A DNA stretch of 64,000 nt from NCBI GenBank assembly GCA_016791475.1, contig JAEUWI010000039.1, forward strand, positions 1 through 64,000. The letters are read 5' to 3'. The notes under the pieces were generated by a model. The model worked only from the letters and a program-made list of their open reading frames with translations. It ran no database searches and was not told the DNA's origin. Source of the stretch: Candidatus Hydrogenedentota bacterium. Lineage in GTDB: Bacteria > Hydrogenedentota > Hydrogenedentia > Hydrogenedentales > JAEUWI01. Position 1 is the first letter of the stretch; every line of letters starts with the position of its first letter. Both the position numbers and the translations under genes were made by a program. Positions 16,492-24,984 of this stretch are shown here, in pieces.

Positions 16492-16520
16492 AGTATACGG
16501 CGGGATGGGTGTCCCGTCAA
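16492..16520 (-). promoter_or_regulatory. Predicted sigma70 promoter of the retron operon
   Basis: On the minus strand TTGACG (16520-16515), a 17-nt spacer and TATACT (16497-16492). Six bases separate the -10 from A16485, so initiation is predicted exactly at the 5' end of a1. Confidence 0.78.
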
Positions 16521-16534
16521 GGGGTGGCACCCAT
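16505..16534. repeat. 7-bp inverted repeat over the retron -35 region
   Basis: ATGGGTG (16505-16511) and CACCCAT (16528-16534) are perfect inverted copies enclosing the -35 box and part of the spacer. It could be an operator or cruciform, or chance. Confidence 0.4.
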
Positions 16535-16598
16535 AGTTCTCTTTTTGCCTGGACAGTGTGTAAGTACGTGCCATTCGAAGGCGCCCCCTTTCTGACGA

Positions 16599-17138
16599 TC
16601 ACGAGTCGCCGTCCTTCACGGGGCCACGGTCTTCGTCCCACTGGCGAAATCCGGTCAACCGCTTATACGGGCGCATGATCTCTCCCGTGATGGCGATATC
16701 TCCCGACGTTTCCTTCAAATGCTCCGGCAGGATAATCTCCATGAATCGCTTGCCGCGACGAAAGTAATGGTCATTACAACTGCACCGGTAAACGTAGCAT
16801 CCCCAGCCAACTCGTCCGTAAATGGTTCGGACATCCCAAGTGTAATCGCGATAGGTGCGACACTTTCCCTGTCGGCAAAGGGGGAATGGATAGAACAAAC
16901 GTAAGCGCCCAAGCTGGATGGCCCATATAAAGAGGGCCACGAACAGAACACCCAGCGCTGGTAGCAACACAAGCCCTATTGGCGGTTCACTGGCCCACCT
17001 CCAGGATAGCCCGCCCAGCGCGGTACCGCACCCCACGCAAAGTACGACTGCCAGTAACCGGGGCCCTGTTCTTGCCAAGAGAACGAGGTCAAACAAGAAT
17101 CGGAGGTAGCTGGTTCGTCCAATCAAAAGGTCGGTCAT
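16599..17138 (-). CDS. Two-helix Cys-rich membrane protein of unknown function
   Basis: 179 aa. Two strong hydrophobic segments lie near residues 27-46 (LLAVVLCVGCGTALGGLSW) and 54-77 (IGLVLLPALGVLFVALFIWA). They are followed by a soluble domain of about 100 residues with paired cysteines (PLCRQGKC, then GCYVYRCSC) and an aromatic/basic FRRGKRFMEI segment, which could bind a metal. I do not recognise a named family; it may be a lineage-common hypothetical. It lies upstream of the retron promoter and on the same strand, 57 nt after the response-regulator gene. Two-TM proteins are effectors in some retrons (for example Ec48), so it is worth testing, but it sits on the opposite side from the usual effector position and there is no direct link. 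Confidence 0.75.
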   Translation of the reverse strand: MTDLLIGRTSYLRFLFDLVLLARTGPRLLAVVLCVGCGTALGGLSWRWASEPPIGLVLLPALGVLFVALFIWAIQLGRLRLFYPFPLCRQGKCRTYRDYTWDVRTIYGRVGWGCYVYRCSCNDHYFRRGKRFMEIILPEHLKETSGDIAITGEIMRPYKRLTGFRQWDEDRGPVKDGDS

Positions 17139-17195
17139 CTCGCATGCACCTCAAGTTCATCTCCAGCCTCCGCTTTCTTGCCCGGTCTGCATCCA

Positions 17196-17831
17196 TCATG
17201 TATCGCGATATTCATTTGGATTCAAGTCGGGATTGTCTATCCGGAGTTGTTCTTCGAACTTCGCCATACAATCCGGGCAGATGCCGTGGGAAAAGGAGGC
17301 ATCGGAGTGGTCGCGGATGTAAACCTCTACCTGGTTCCAGTAGCCGTTGTCGTCGCGAATTTTTTTGCAGGTCGCGCAGATGGGGATGATGCCGCTCAGG
17401 GTCTTTATCTCATCGAGGGCCTTGCGCAATTCTTCGGCCTGGTCGGCGAGTGCTTCCTGCAGGGCAATGGTGCGGCGGCCCACGTCGACCCGAGCGCGGA
17501 GCTCACCAGTGTCGAAGGGCTTGGTCAAGTAGTCATCGGCACCGGCCTCGAGAGCCGCGACGATATCGGATTTATCGCCCTTGGTCGTGAGCATAATGAT
17601 GTAAACGTTGCGCTTGGAGCACTGGGCCCGAATCTGTCGGGCCAGCTCCGGACCGTCCATTTCCGGCATCATCCAGTCGAGAATGGCAAGCGATGGAGCG
17701 TCTTCCTGCTGCATCAAGGTCCAGGCGTCGGCGCCGTTCACGACGGCGACGACTTCGTGTCCCTCTTTTCTCAGCACGGCCTCGAGGACGGTTCGGGAGG
17801 TGAGGTCATCTTCGGCGATTAGTATCCGCAT
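17196..17831 (-). CDS. Response regulator with C-terminal Cys4 module
   Basis: 211 aa from ATG 17831, where the receiver domain starts at once (MRILIAEDD). A TTG at 17918 would extend it by 29 polar residues and overlap the kinase gene by 26 nt. The REC domain has the phospho-acceptor Asp in LAILDWMMPEMDG and the conserved Lys in DYLTKPFD. A coiled linker (EALADQAEELRKALDEIKT) leads to ICATCKKIRDDNGYWNQVE and HGICPDC, a C-x2-C...C-x2-C pattern found at the end of many stand-alone regulators. The role of that module is unknown; zinc binding is inferred. There is no DNA-binding or enzymatic output domain. It sits directly downstream of a hybrid kinase on the same strand and is presumably its partner. 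Confidence 0.88.
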   Translation of the reverse strand: MRILIAEDDLTSRTVLEAVLRKEGHEVVAVVNGADAWTLMQQEDAPSLAILDWMMPEMDGPELARQIRAQCSKRNVYIIMLTTKGDKSDIVAALEAGADDYLTKPFDTGELRARVDVGRRTIALQEALADQAEELRKALDEIKTLSGIIPICATCKKIRDDNGYWNQVEVYIRDHSDASFSHGICPDCMAKFEEQLRIDNPDLNPNEYRDT

Positions 17832-17892
17832 GGGCGACTTGCTTTCGTGAAACGATGTGCCGGCACCCGTGTGTTCGGTGTCGGGTTCTGGC

Positions 17893-20800
17893 TCATTCTG
17901 GTTCTTTCGGGCCGTCAAAGTCCAGCGATAGCACGGCCTTCAGGCGTTGGAATTCCCGGTCTATTTCGGCGACGCAATTTCGGGCGGTTTCCAGATTGTT
18001 TACATCTTCCGCCGCGGTGGCCGCGGCGCAGAGGGCCATGCCGCCGATATTCGACGAGGCTCCTTTGATGGTGTGGGCCTGACGACGGATTCCATCGACC
18101 TCACCCGCTTCCAGGCTATCGCGCAGGGCTTGAAGCTGGCGCGGCATGTCTTCCAGGAAGCATTTGACCACATTCCGCGCAATTTCTTCATCGTCCATGA
18201 GGCGCGACATCATGCCTTTTCGGTCGAAGACTTGGACATCCACGCGGCTTGCGGCGCTTGTCGCCCTTGTTTCCAACCGTCCAACAGGTCGCGCGGCAAT
18301 TTCCGGCGGAAGCCATTTTTCCAACGCGGCGGCCAGGGCCTGGGGGGATACGGGCTTGGATACGTAGTCGTTCATTCCCGCTTTCAGGCAGTTGTCCCGG
18401 TCGCCCTGAAGGGCGTGGGCCGTCATGGCGATAATGGGAATCTGGTGGTTTGGAACTGCGGACTCCGGGGTGCGGATCTGTCGGGTCGCCTCGATCCCGT
18501 CCATCTCGGGCATTTGCACATCCATGAGTACAATGTCGTAGGGCAGTGTTTCGAGCGCCCGGACCGCTTCCGCGCCATTGGCGACGGCGTCGGCGCTGAG
18601 GCCCAGGCGTTTCAGGATTCCGAGAGCGACGCGCTGGTTGGTGATGTTGTCTTCCGCGAGCAGGATGCGCGCCTTGCGGCCCTGAAATCGCAGTGCCGTT
18701 TCGCGGGCCGAATGGCGCGTCGTGATCGGGCGGCTCGCCGCACCGGGCTCGCCGGAGAGCACGAGGGACAGGACGTCGCGCAACTCCTGATGCTGTATTG
18801 GCTTGGTGGCGTATCCGGCGAAGCCGATTTCCTGAAAACGTCGCGCGTCGCCCCGGGCCCCGAGGGAAGTCAGGAGGACCATCCGGGTGTCGCTCAGGTG
18901 CGCATCCTCTCGGATTGTCCGCCCGAGGGCCGCGCCGTCCATTCCGGGCATCTGCATGTCGATCACGGCGATCCGGTAGGGATCCTGGTTGTGCGCGGCC
19001 CGCTGGAGCGCTTCCACGGCCAGATCTCCGCTTCTTTCCGCCTCGGGGCGCATGCCCCAGGAAAGCAGGCGTGTGGCGAGAATCTCCCGGCTGGTTTCAT
19101 TGTCGTCGACAATCAGTGCGCGGACGCCGCGGAGCTCGGGGGGCGGCGGTGCGGTCTGGGCCGCTTCCGGGGACTGCTTGCCGAGGCGGGCGGTGAACCA
19201 GAACGTGGAGCCGACGCCCGGGGTGCTTTCCACGCCTATTTCCCCGCCCATCAGCTCGGCCAGTTGCTTCGAGATGGCGAGTCCCAGCCCGGTGCCGCCG
19301 TAGACCCGTGTGGTGGACGCGTCCACCTGGCTGAACTTATCAAAGAGTATCCCTTTCTTCTCTTCGGGGATACCGATGCCGGTATCCCGCACCGAAAAAC
19401 GAAGTGTGACGCCGTCGTCGCGCTCTTCCACGTTCGAAACACGGATGACCACATCGCCGGCTTCGGTAAACTTGAGGGCGTTCCCGGCGAGGTTGTGGAG
19501 GACCTGGCGCAGGCGACCGGGGTCTCCGCGGAGGAGCACGGGCACCTCCGGATCGGCCGTGCAGTAGAGTTCCAGCTTCTTCTCGCGGGCCCGACTGGCG
19601 AGGGTGGCGGCGAAATCATCCAGCAGACTGAGCAGGTCGAAATCCAGCATTTCGAGGTCGAGTCGACCGGCTTCGATTTTGGAAAAATCCAGAATATCAT
19701 TAAGCAGGCTGAGCAGGGATTCCCCGCTGGCGCGGACAATCTCGGCATAGCGCCGCTGCTCCGCATCGAGTTCGGTATCCATGAGGAGGCCGATCATGCC
19801 GATGACGCCGTTCATGGGTGTCCGGATTTCGTGGCTCATATTCGCCAGGAATTCGCTCTTGGCGGCGCTGGCGGATTCCGCGCGAATCGCCATTTCACTG
19901 GCGCGGGCGGTGGCGGCTTCCAGATTTTGATTCGTCAGTACGAGGGCTTCTTCCGCGCGCTTCTGCTCGGTGATGTCCCGGAGCAGCCCCACGGCGTGCC
20001 AACGTCCCTCCATCTGGATCCCCGACAGAGAAAGCTGGACCGGGATGGCCTCGCCATCATTGCGGCGCACCTCGAGTTCGAGGGCCTTGCCGCTCGGTGC
20101 GCCCTGCCCCTCCTGGAGGAAGGCGGCGAGTGCGAACTCCTGGTCGGCGCGGTAGTGTCGGGGCGACAGGAGGGACTGGAGGTCCTGGCCCAGGGCCTCG
20201 GCCCGTGTATATCCGAGAATGCGCTCGGCGGCGGGGTTCCAGAAGGAAATCTGCCCGTCCGGGGTCAACATCAGAATGGCATCGCGCGCGGCATCGGTGA
20301 TGGAGCGCAGGCGGGCCTCGCTCTCCCGGAGCGCCATTTCCGTTCTCCTGCTCGCGGTGATATCTTCTTTAATTGCCAGGAAGTGGGTGATGGTGTTTGC
20401 GCTGTCCCGAATTGGGGAGATGAGCGCGCGCTCCCAGTAGACTTCACCGCTTTTTTTCCTATTGCAGAATTCCCCGCGCCATTCGTGGCCCGCGGTGATG
20501 TTCTCCCAGAGCTGTCGGTATTCCTCGGGGGCTTTGTCGCCGGATTTCAGTACGCGCGGATTCTGTCCAATCGCTTCCTCGGGCGTGTACCCGGTAATCT
20601 CCGTGAACTTGGGGTTGACATATTCGATGTCCCCCGCCACATTCGTGATGACGATGGATACGGGACTCTGATCGACGGTCTTGGAGAGTTTACTGAGATT
20701 CTCCAGCATTCTCCTGCGCTCGGAGATGTCGCGCGAGGACGCATAAAGGAAGTTTTTCCCCTCAATGGTGATCCCCCGCAGGTTGATTTCCACGTCTATG

Positions 20801-21711
20801 GATTGCCCGTCCCGGCATCGATGGCGCGTTTCGAAGCACTCGGACCGCTCCAGCCAGTCGGCCATGAGGGGTCGGTACTCTCCCGGGGCCCAGCGCGATT
20901 CCCAATCCGAGATATGGCGCAGGCCGGGGTCTCCCGGTTCATAGCCCAGCATGCGATAGAAGGACGAACTTGCTTCGACCAGTTCCCCTTCCTCATTGAG
21001 TACATGGATGCCATCGCTGACGGTTTCGAGCAGTGTGTGGTAACGCGTGAGGGCTTTGTTCAGCGAAACCTCGGATAGCCGGCGTGCGCTCACATCGTGA
21101 ATCGTGGAGTTCAGCATGGGGCGGCCAGCGATGCGGGTCAGGCGTGTTGACACCTCCACATCCCGGATGGAGCCGTCCGCCAGTCTGTGTTTGAAATCGA
21201 AGTGTCTGCTCTGATTTTCCCCGACGGAGGCCATGGCGCGCAGCACTTCCTCCTCAGGGAGGAGGTTGATATCGGCAATGCGCATCGCCAGGAGTTTTTC
21301 CGCCGGATAGCCGTAAAACGCGAGGGCCGCCTGATTGGCGTCGACTATACGGCCTTCTTTCGGGGAGATCAGGAGCATGATGGCCGGGCTCATGAAGAAC
21401 TGGTCACGGCGGGCCTGCACGCTTTCCAGGAGTTCCACGGTGCGGGCGTGGGTGCCGGAACGAGCCCGCCAAAGAATGAACAGCGCGAGTCCGGCCGCGG
21501 TCCAGCCCGCGAAAGCGACCACACGCAGATCGATTGAAGCCGACCTCGCAAGCACTGGGATTATCAGAGCGAGGCCGAGAATACCCATCGCGCCGAGGAG
21601 GTCGCGGGAAAGGGCTCCGCCGCAGTTGAATCGCACCGCGCTCCGGGCACGGATGTGCGGGGGCAAGGAGTTGGTGAAGCTGCGGGTACGTCCCCGGGTT
21701 GTCTCTCGCAT
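17893..21711 (-). CDS. Hybrid sensor histidine kinase (TM, 4 PAS, HisKA, HATPase, 2 REC, HPt)
   Basis: 1272 aa. Order: a membrane region near residues 40-85, four PAS/PAC sensor modules (about 100-600, each ending in a DIS/DIT...RRxxE motif), a HisKA domain with His627 in [12 protein letters not shown], and HATPase with N-box [15 protein letters not shown] and G-boxes DTGIGIP and [10 protein letters not shown]. Two receivers follow (Asp near 917 in [11 protein letters not shown], Asp near 1063 in [11 protein letters not shown]), then an HPt with His near 1213 in [10 protein letters not shown]. The whole His-Asp-His-Asp relay is thus intact. The final phosphate could pass to the downstream response regulator. 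It is a BarA-like architecture. The signal is unknown; the PAS domains suggest redox or ligand sensing in the cytoplasm. Confidence 0.95.
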   Translation of the reverse strand: MRETTRGRTRSFTNSLPPHIRARSAVRFNCGGALSRDLLGAMGILGLALIIPVLARSASIDLRVVAFAGWTAAGLALFILWRARSGTHARTVELLESVQARRDQFFMSPAIMLLISPKEGRIVDANQAALAFYGYPAEKLLAMRIADINLLPEEEVLRAMASVGENQSRHFDFKHRLADGSIRDVEVSTRLTRIAGRPMLNSTIHDVSARRLSEVSLNKALTRYHTLLETVSDGIHVLNEEGELVEASSSFYRMLGYEPGDPGLRHISDWESRWAPGEYRPLMADWLERSECFETRHRCRDGQSIDVEINLRGITIEGKNFLYASSRDISERRRMLENLSKLSKTVDQSPVSIVITNVAGDIEYVNPKFTEITGYTPEEAIGQNPRVLKSGDKAPEEYRQLWENITAGHEWRGEFCNRKKSGEVYWERALISPIRDSANTITHFLAIKEDITASRRTEMALRESEARLRSITDAARDAILMLTPDGQISFWNPAAERILGYTRAEALGQDLQSLLSPRHYRADQEFALAAFLQEGQGAPSGKALELEVRRNDGEAIPVQLSLSGIQMEGRWHAVGLLRDITEQKRAEEALVLTNQNLEAATARASEMAIRAESASAAKSEFLANMSHEIRTPMNGVIGMIGLLMDTELDAEQRRYAEIVRASGESLLSLLNDILDFSKIEAGRLDLEMLDFDLLSLLDDFAATLASRAREKKLELYCTADPEVPVLLRGDPGRLRQVLHNLAGNALKFTEAGDVVIRVSNVEERDDGVTLRFSVRDTGIGIPEEKKGILFDKFSQVDASTTRVYGGTGLGLAISKQLAELMGGEIGVESTPGVGSTFWFTARLGKQSPEAAQTAPPPPELRGVRALIVDDNETSREILATRLLSWGMRPEAERSGDLAVEALQRAAHNQDPYRIAVIDMQMPGMDGAALGRTIREDAHLSDTRMVLLTSLGARGDARRFQEIGFAGYATKPIQHQELRDVLSLVLSGEPGAASRPITTRHSARETALRFQGRKARILLAEDNITNQRVALGILKRLGLSADAVANGAEAVRALETLPYDIVLMDVQMPEMDGIEATRQIRTPESAVPNHQIPIIAMTAHALQGDRDNCLKAGMNDYVSKPVSPQALAAALEKWLPPEIAARPVGRLETRATSAASRVDVQVFDRKGMMSRLMDDEEIARNVVKCFLEDMPRQLQALRDSLEAGEVDGIRRQAHTIKGASSNIGGMALCAAATAAEDVNNLETARNCVAEIDREFQRLKAVLSLDFDGPKEPE

Positions 21712-21768
21712 ATCCGTCTCTTCCGTGTCCCGCGCCCGATCCCCCGACCGGTCACCGGAACACCCTTC

Positions 21769-21797
21769 ATCCTAATGGCTGATTAGGGTGATATCAA
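21769..21797 (-). promoter_or_regulatory. Promoter with embedded palindrome upstream of the hybrid kinase
   Basis: On the minus strand TTGATA (21797-21792), a 17-nt spacer and TAGGAT (21774-21769). A CCTAAT-N5-ATTAGG palindrome (21771-21787) overlaps the spacer and -10, a position suited to a repressor site. The predicted start is near 21762, 51 nt before the ATG. Confidence 0.5.
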
Positions 21798-21883
21798 CTA
21801 TTTACCCACGCGGGGGAGACGGAATGGCAGTTGCACAGAAGTTTTCGATCCGATAGAAATACAACTCGCCCGGATTTCCTCAG

Positions 21884-22996
21884 TTACGGCGGGGGCGCCA
21901 CGAGCTGGAAAATCTCAGTTTCGACAAAGGCCTTCGCCTCGAGGCCGGGAACCACCTTCTTGAGGTACTTCGCAATGGCGGCGGCGATGTTGCGCTCGGT
22001 GCCGTCGTGACCTGCGTCGATGAGGGCGAGGCCGCGTTCCTGGGCGGCATCGGCCTCGTGATACTTGAGGTCGCCTGTGACATAGACATCGATATCGCGA
22101 GGAATTGATGGAATTTCGCCCCCACCGGCGCCACCGCAGACGGCGATACGCTGGACCTTGCGACGGGGATCGCCGACGATGCGCACGTGGCTCAGCTTCA
22201 GGGCCTGGCGTACGGATTCGGCGAAATCGCGAAGCGTCGCGGGCCGCGCAAGGGTTCCCCGGGCGCCGAGGCCAAAGCGTGCGTCGCGATTTTCGAGGGA
22301 AACGATGTCGCAGGCTGGTTCTTCATAGGGATGGGCGGCGCGAAGCGCCTGGAGCGCCTGCGGGAGCGTGGCTTTGGCGACGAGGATCTCCAAGCGAAGC
22401 TCGGGCTCTTCGTTCAGCTTGCCGACTTGCCCGCTGAAGGGATTTGCGCCGGCTCCGGGGCGAAAGGTGCCGGTGCCGTGGCTGCTGAAGGTACATTCCG
22501 CGTAGTCGCCGATGACGCCCGCGCCCGCCTGAGACAGGGCCTCGCGGAGCGTTGCGAGGTGGGTCTCGGGTACGAAGGTCACAAGCTTGACCTGGCCCGC
22601 CTTCGGGCTGGGAACCAGGGGGATGATTTTCTGGAGGCCAAGGGTTTCGGCAAGGAGGGTGTTCACGCCGCCGGGGACGACATCGAGGTTGGTGTGGGCG
22701 GCGAAGCAGGCGATGTTGCGCGCGGCGAGGCGGAGGCATAGTCGGGTGTGGGGATCGTCCGTGCGGAGGGTCTTGAGGGCACTGAAAAGAATCGGGTGGT
22801 GAGCCACGATCATCTGGGCGCCCCACTGCTCGGCCCTGGCGGCGGCGGCGGCGGTAATCGTGAGGCAGGTGAGAACCCGCTCCACCGGCATGCCGGGTTC
22901 GCCGATTTGCAGGCCAACCTTGTCCCATTCGTATGCGAGGGATTGGGGAGCCCAGGAATCCATAGCCTGGCAAATGGTGTTTACGGTGATGGTCAT
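21884..22996 (-). CDS. NIF3/DUF34 dinuclear metal-binding protein
   Basis: 370 aa from ATG 22996, chosen because AGGGGAGA precedes it; the frame extends 21 codons further without such a signal. NIF3 family metal ligands are clear: VAHHPILF, AHTNLDVVPGG and, at the C-terminus, DAGHDGTERN. The middle third (about 135-240: VKLVTFVPETHLATLREAL...HPYEEPACDI) is the PII/CutA-like insert that distinguishes the long bacterial form from the 250-aa E. coli YbgI. Often annotated as GTP cyclohydrolase I type 2, but that activity is not well established for the family; metal chaperone or damage-repair roles have been proposed. Confidence 0.9.
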   Translation of the reverse strand: MTITVNTICQAMDSWAPQSLAYEWDKVGLQIGEPGMPVERVLTCLTITAAAAARAEQWGAQMIVAHHPILFSALKTLRTDDPHTRLCLRLAARNIACFAAHTNLDVVPGGVNTLLAETLGLQKIIPLVPSPKAGQVKLVTFVPETHLATLREALSQAGAGVIGDYAECTFSSHGTGTFRPGAGANPFSGQVGKLNEEPELRLEILVAKATLPQALQALRAAHPYEEPACDIVSLENRDARFGLGARGTLARPATLRDFAESVRQALKLSHVRIVGDPRRKVQRIAVCGGAGGGEIPSIPRDIDVYVTGDLKYHEADAAQERGLALIDAGHDGTERNIAAAIAKYLKKVVPGLEAKAFVETEIFQLVAPPP

Positions 22997-23068
22997 TTGG
23001 TCTCCCCTTGGTTGCTTCGATTCGCGCTCACTATAACGCGGCGGGCGCTTGATGGACAATTCAGGTCC

Positions 23069-23108
23069 TTCGGGATCGTCCCGCGTTGCGAAAGCGGGAG
23101 ACGGTCCC
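23069..23108 (+). repeat. Palindromic intergenic repeat R1, copy 1 (copy 2 at 59559-59599)
   Basis: The pattern TTCGGGAT-n-G-n-CCCGCGTT...AAAGCGGG-n-GACGGTCCC is shared, same orientation, with 59559-59599 and contains a CCCGC/GCGGG stem. It lies between two minus-strand genes. A REP-like element family is likely. Confidence 0.6.
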
Positions 23109-23150
23109 CTTGGGGCGCGTCGCGGTCCCGCCGTCCAATACGCTCAGGAT

Positions 23151-23969
23151 TCAGCCCGCGCGTTCGAGCGTCAGGCCACCATAGCCCACGACGCGGCTGG
23201 GGTCGCCGGTGGCCCAGGCGCTGGTGCGGTAGTCCCACTCGGTGCGGGACCTTGCACTGAGCAGATTGGCGGCGGCCAGGGCAACCACCACCGCGGTACC
23301 GCCGCAGAGGGCATAGGAGCCATCGCGCAGGCCGGTGGTCAGGGCCTCGGGATCACCCGCGAGGACGGTGTCCAGGGAGTGGCGGTCGATCTGGTGTGCT
23401 TCGGTCTCGGTGAGAAAATGAGAGAGGTCGGTGGAGGCGAGAATGAGGTCGCCCGGTGCGAGGTGTTCCGCCAGGGATTCGGCCAGCGCGTGGTGTTCCG
23501 GAGTCGGGTAGTCGCCGAAGAGCACCGGCACGATCATGAAGCCCGGCGCAAGTACGGTTTGCAGGAAGGGCAGTTCCACCTCCAGAGCGTGCTCAGGAAC
23601 GTGGGCCTCGGGGCAGGTGTTGGGGAACTGTCCGGCGAGCTTCGCCATGAAGTCGCCGTCCACCGGTACGGCGCCCAGTGGGGTATCGAAAGCACCTTCG
23701 GTATAGAGGGAGAACCCGCGAAACCGATAGTGGTGCGAGGGGCCGAGCAAAACGACCCGCCGGGGCGCCATGCCCTGAATGCGGCGAAAGGCACAACCCG
23801 CCGTGGGACCGGAATAGGGGTAGCCCGCGTGGGGTGCGACAATCGCGGTGACACACTCCGGCGCGGGCGCCGTTTCCGCATCCGCGAGGCAACGGGCGAC
23901 GACGCTGCGGAGTTTGTCGGGCGCGGCGGGATAAAACTGGCCCGCCACGGCGGCGGCTCGGTTGGGCAT
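23151..23969 (-). CDS. MEMO1-like protein (AmmeMemoRadiSam system protein B family)
   Basis: 272 aa. The MEMO fold, related to class III dioxygenases, is recognised from AVAGQFYPAAP at the start, IVAPHAGYPYSG, VVLLGPSHHY, HALEVELPFLQ, ILASTDLSHF and CGGTAVV near the end. The His residues that bind metal in the related dioxygenases are present. In many bacteria the gene sits with an AMMECR1-domain gene and a radical SAM gene; neither is in this window, so here it stands alone. The biochemical function of the bacterial family is not established. No ribosome-binding site of note. Confidence 0.88.
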   Translation of the reverse strand: MPNRAAAVAGQFYPAAPDKLRSVVARCLADAETAPAPECVTAIVAPHAGYPYSGPTAGCAFRRIQGMAPRRVVLLGPSHHYRFRGFSLYTEGAFDTPLGAVPVDGDFMAKLAGQFPNTCPEAHVPEHALEVELPFLQTVLAPGFMIVPVLFGDYPTPEHHALAESLAEHLAPGDLILASTDLSHFLTETEAHQIDRHSLDTVLAGDPEALTTGLRDGSYALCGGTAVVVALAAANLLSARSRTEWDYRTSAWATGDPSRVVGYGGLTLERAG

Positions 23970-24040
23970 AGTGCGTCAGGCTCCTTGGGCTTCATTGTAC
24001 AATGGTGGCGGCCATCCTTGCGATGATGAAAAGTGGATCC

Positions 24041-24090
24041 GACCGATCAGACGGATTGGACCGATCAGATCAGTCCGATCCGTCCGATGG
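24041..24090 (+). repeat. Short-unit palindromic repeat (GACCGATCAGA units)
   Basis: GACCGATCAGA occurs at 24041-24051 and 24059-24069. ACGGATTGGAC (24051-24061) pairs with GTCCGATCCGT (24073-24083) as an 11-bp stem with one G-U. Low-complexity GAC/GAT repeat in the space ahead of the ExoIII gene. Confidence 0.6.
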
Positions 24091-24193
24091 GCTCCTTCCA
24101 GGCCGCCGAGCCTGGATATTGAATTTTCGGGCCTCCGCCCAGTATGCTTCGCAGGCAACCCCTCCCCCACTGCCTTCCCCGAGGATTCGAGAT

Positions 24194-24961
24194 ATGACCA
24201 CTGTACTTTCCTGGAATGTAAACGGACTTCGCGCCGTATTAAAGAACGGCTTCATGGAGTGGTTCGAGCGTGCTCAGCCGGACATCCTGTGCATTCAGGA
24301 ATCGCGCGCGCTACCGGGAGATCTGGAGGAGTCCATTTTGCGGCCAGCAGGCTATACGACGTACTTTAATCCGGCGAAGAAGAAGGGCTACAGCGGCACG
24401 GCGGCTTTTGTGCGGGATGGCATCAACGTGATTTCAACGGGCGTGTCCGGGGTGGATCATATTGACGACGAAGGGCGCGTCCAAGTCCTGGAGTTTGAGC
24501 AGTTCACCATCTTGAACGGCTACTGGCCCAACAGTCAGGCGGAGCGGGCGCGGCTGGATTATAAACTGGACTACTGCAAGACCCTCGCGAAGCAGGCGAA
24601 CAAGCTGGTGAAGGCGGGAAAGAATGTCATTTTGTGCGGGGATATGAATATCGCCCATCAGGCCATCGACCTGGCGCGACCGAAGGACAACGAGAACAGC
24701 GCCGGCTACTACATTGAAGAGCGGGACGCCATGACCGCGTTTCTGAAGCACGGTTACGTGGACACTTTCCGCCATTTCCATCCTGAGCCGGACCAGTACA
24801 GTTGGTGGTCCTACCGCGCCCGTTCCCGCGAGAAGAACATCGGCTGGAGAATTGACTATCACCTGGTCAACAAGGACTTCATGCCACGGGTGAAGGACGC
24901 CTTCATCCTCCAGGACGTCACCGGCTCCGACCACTGCCCCGTGGGCATTCGCGTCGCGTAG
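24194..24961 (+). CDS. xth: Exodeoxyribonuclease III (AP endonuclease, Xth/ExoA family)
   Basis: 255 aa from ATG 24194; upstream in-frame sequence runs through the repeat and is not coding. The EEP-nuclease motifs are complete: WNVNGLRA, the metal-binding Glu in ILCIQESRA, Tyr/Asn in NGYWPN, CGDMNIAHQAIDLARP, WRIDYHLV and GSDHCPVG. The length suits ExoIII of the ExoA type. It removes 3' blocks and cuts DNA at abasic sites in base-excision repair. The next gene starts 23 nt later and may be co-transcribed. Confidence 0.95.
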   Translation: MTTVLSWNVNGLRAVLKNGFMEWFERAQPDILCIQESRALPGDLEESILRPAGYTTYFNPAKKKGYSGTAAFVRDGINVISTGVSGVDHIDDEGRVQVLEFEQFTILNGYWPNSQAERARLDYKLDYCKTLAKQANKLVKAGKNVILCGDMNIAHQAIDLARPKDNENSAGYYIEERDAMTAFLKHGYVDTFRHFHPEPDQYSWWSYRARSREKNIGWRIDYHLVNKDFMPRVKDAFILQDVTGSDHCPVGIRVA

Positions 24962-24984
24962 TATCAGCCCAAGGAGTACCCTCT

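Noticed and set aside
17947-21078. 1043-codon plus-strand open frame opposite the hybrid kinase
   Set aside because: It mirrors the real minus-strand gene, which has full domain motifs; the plus frame has no family signature and no ribosome-binding site.
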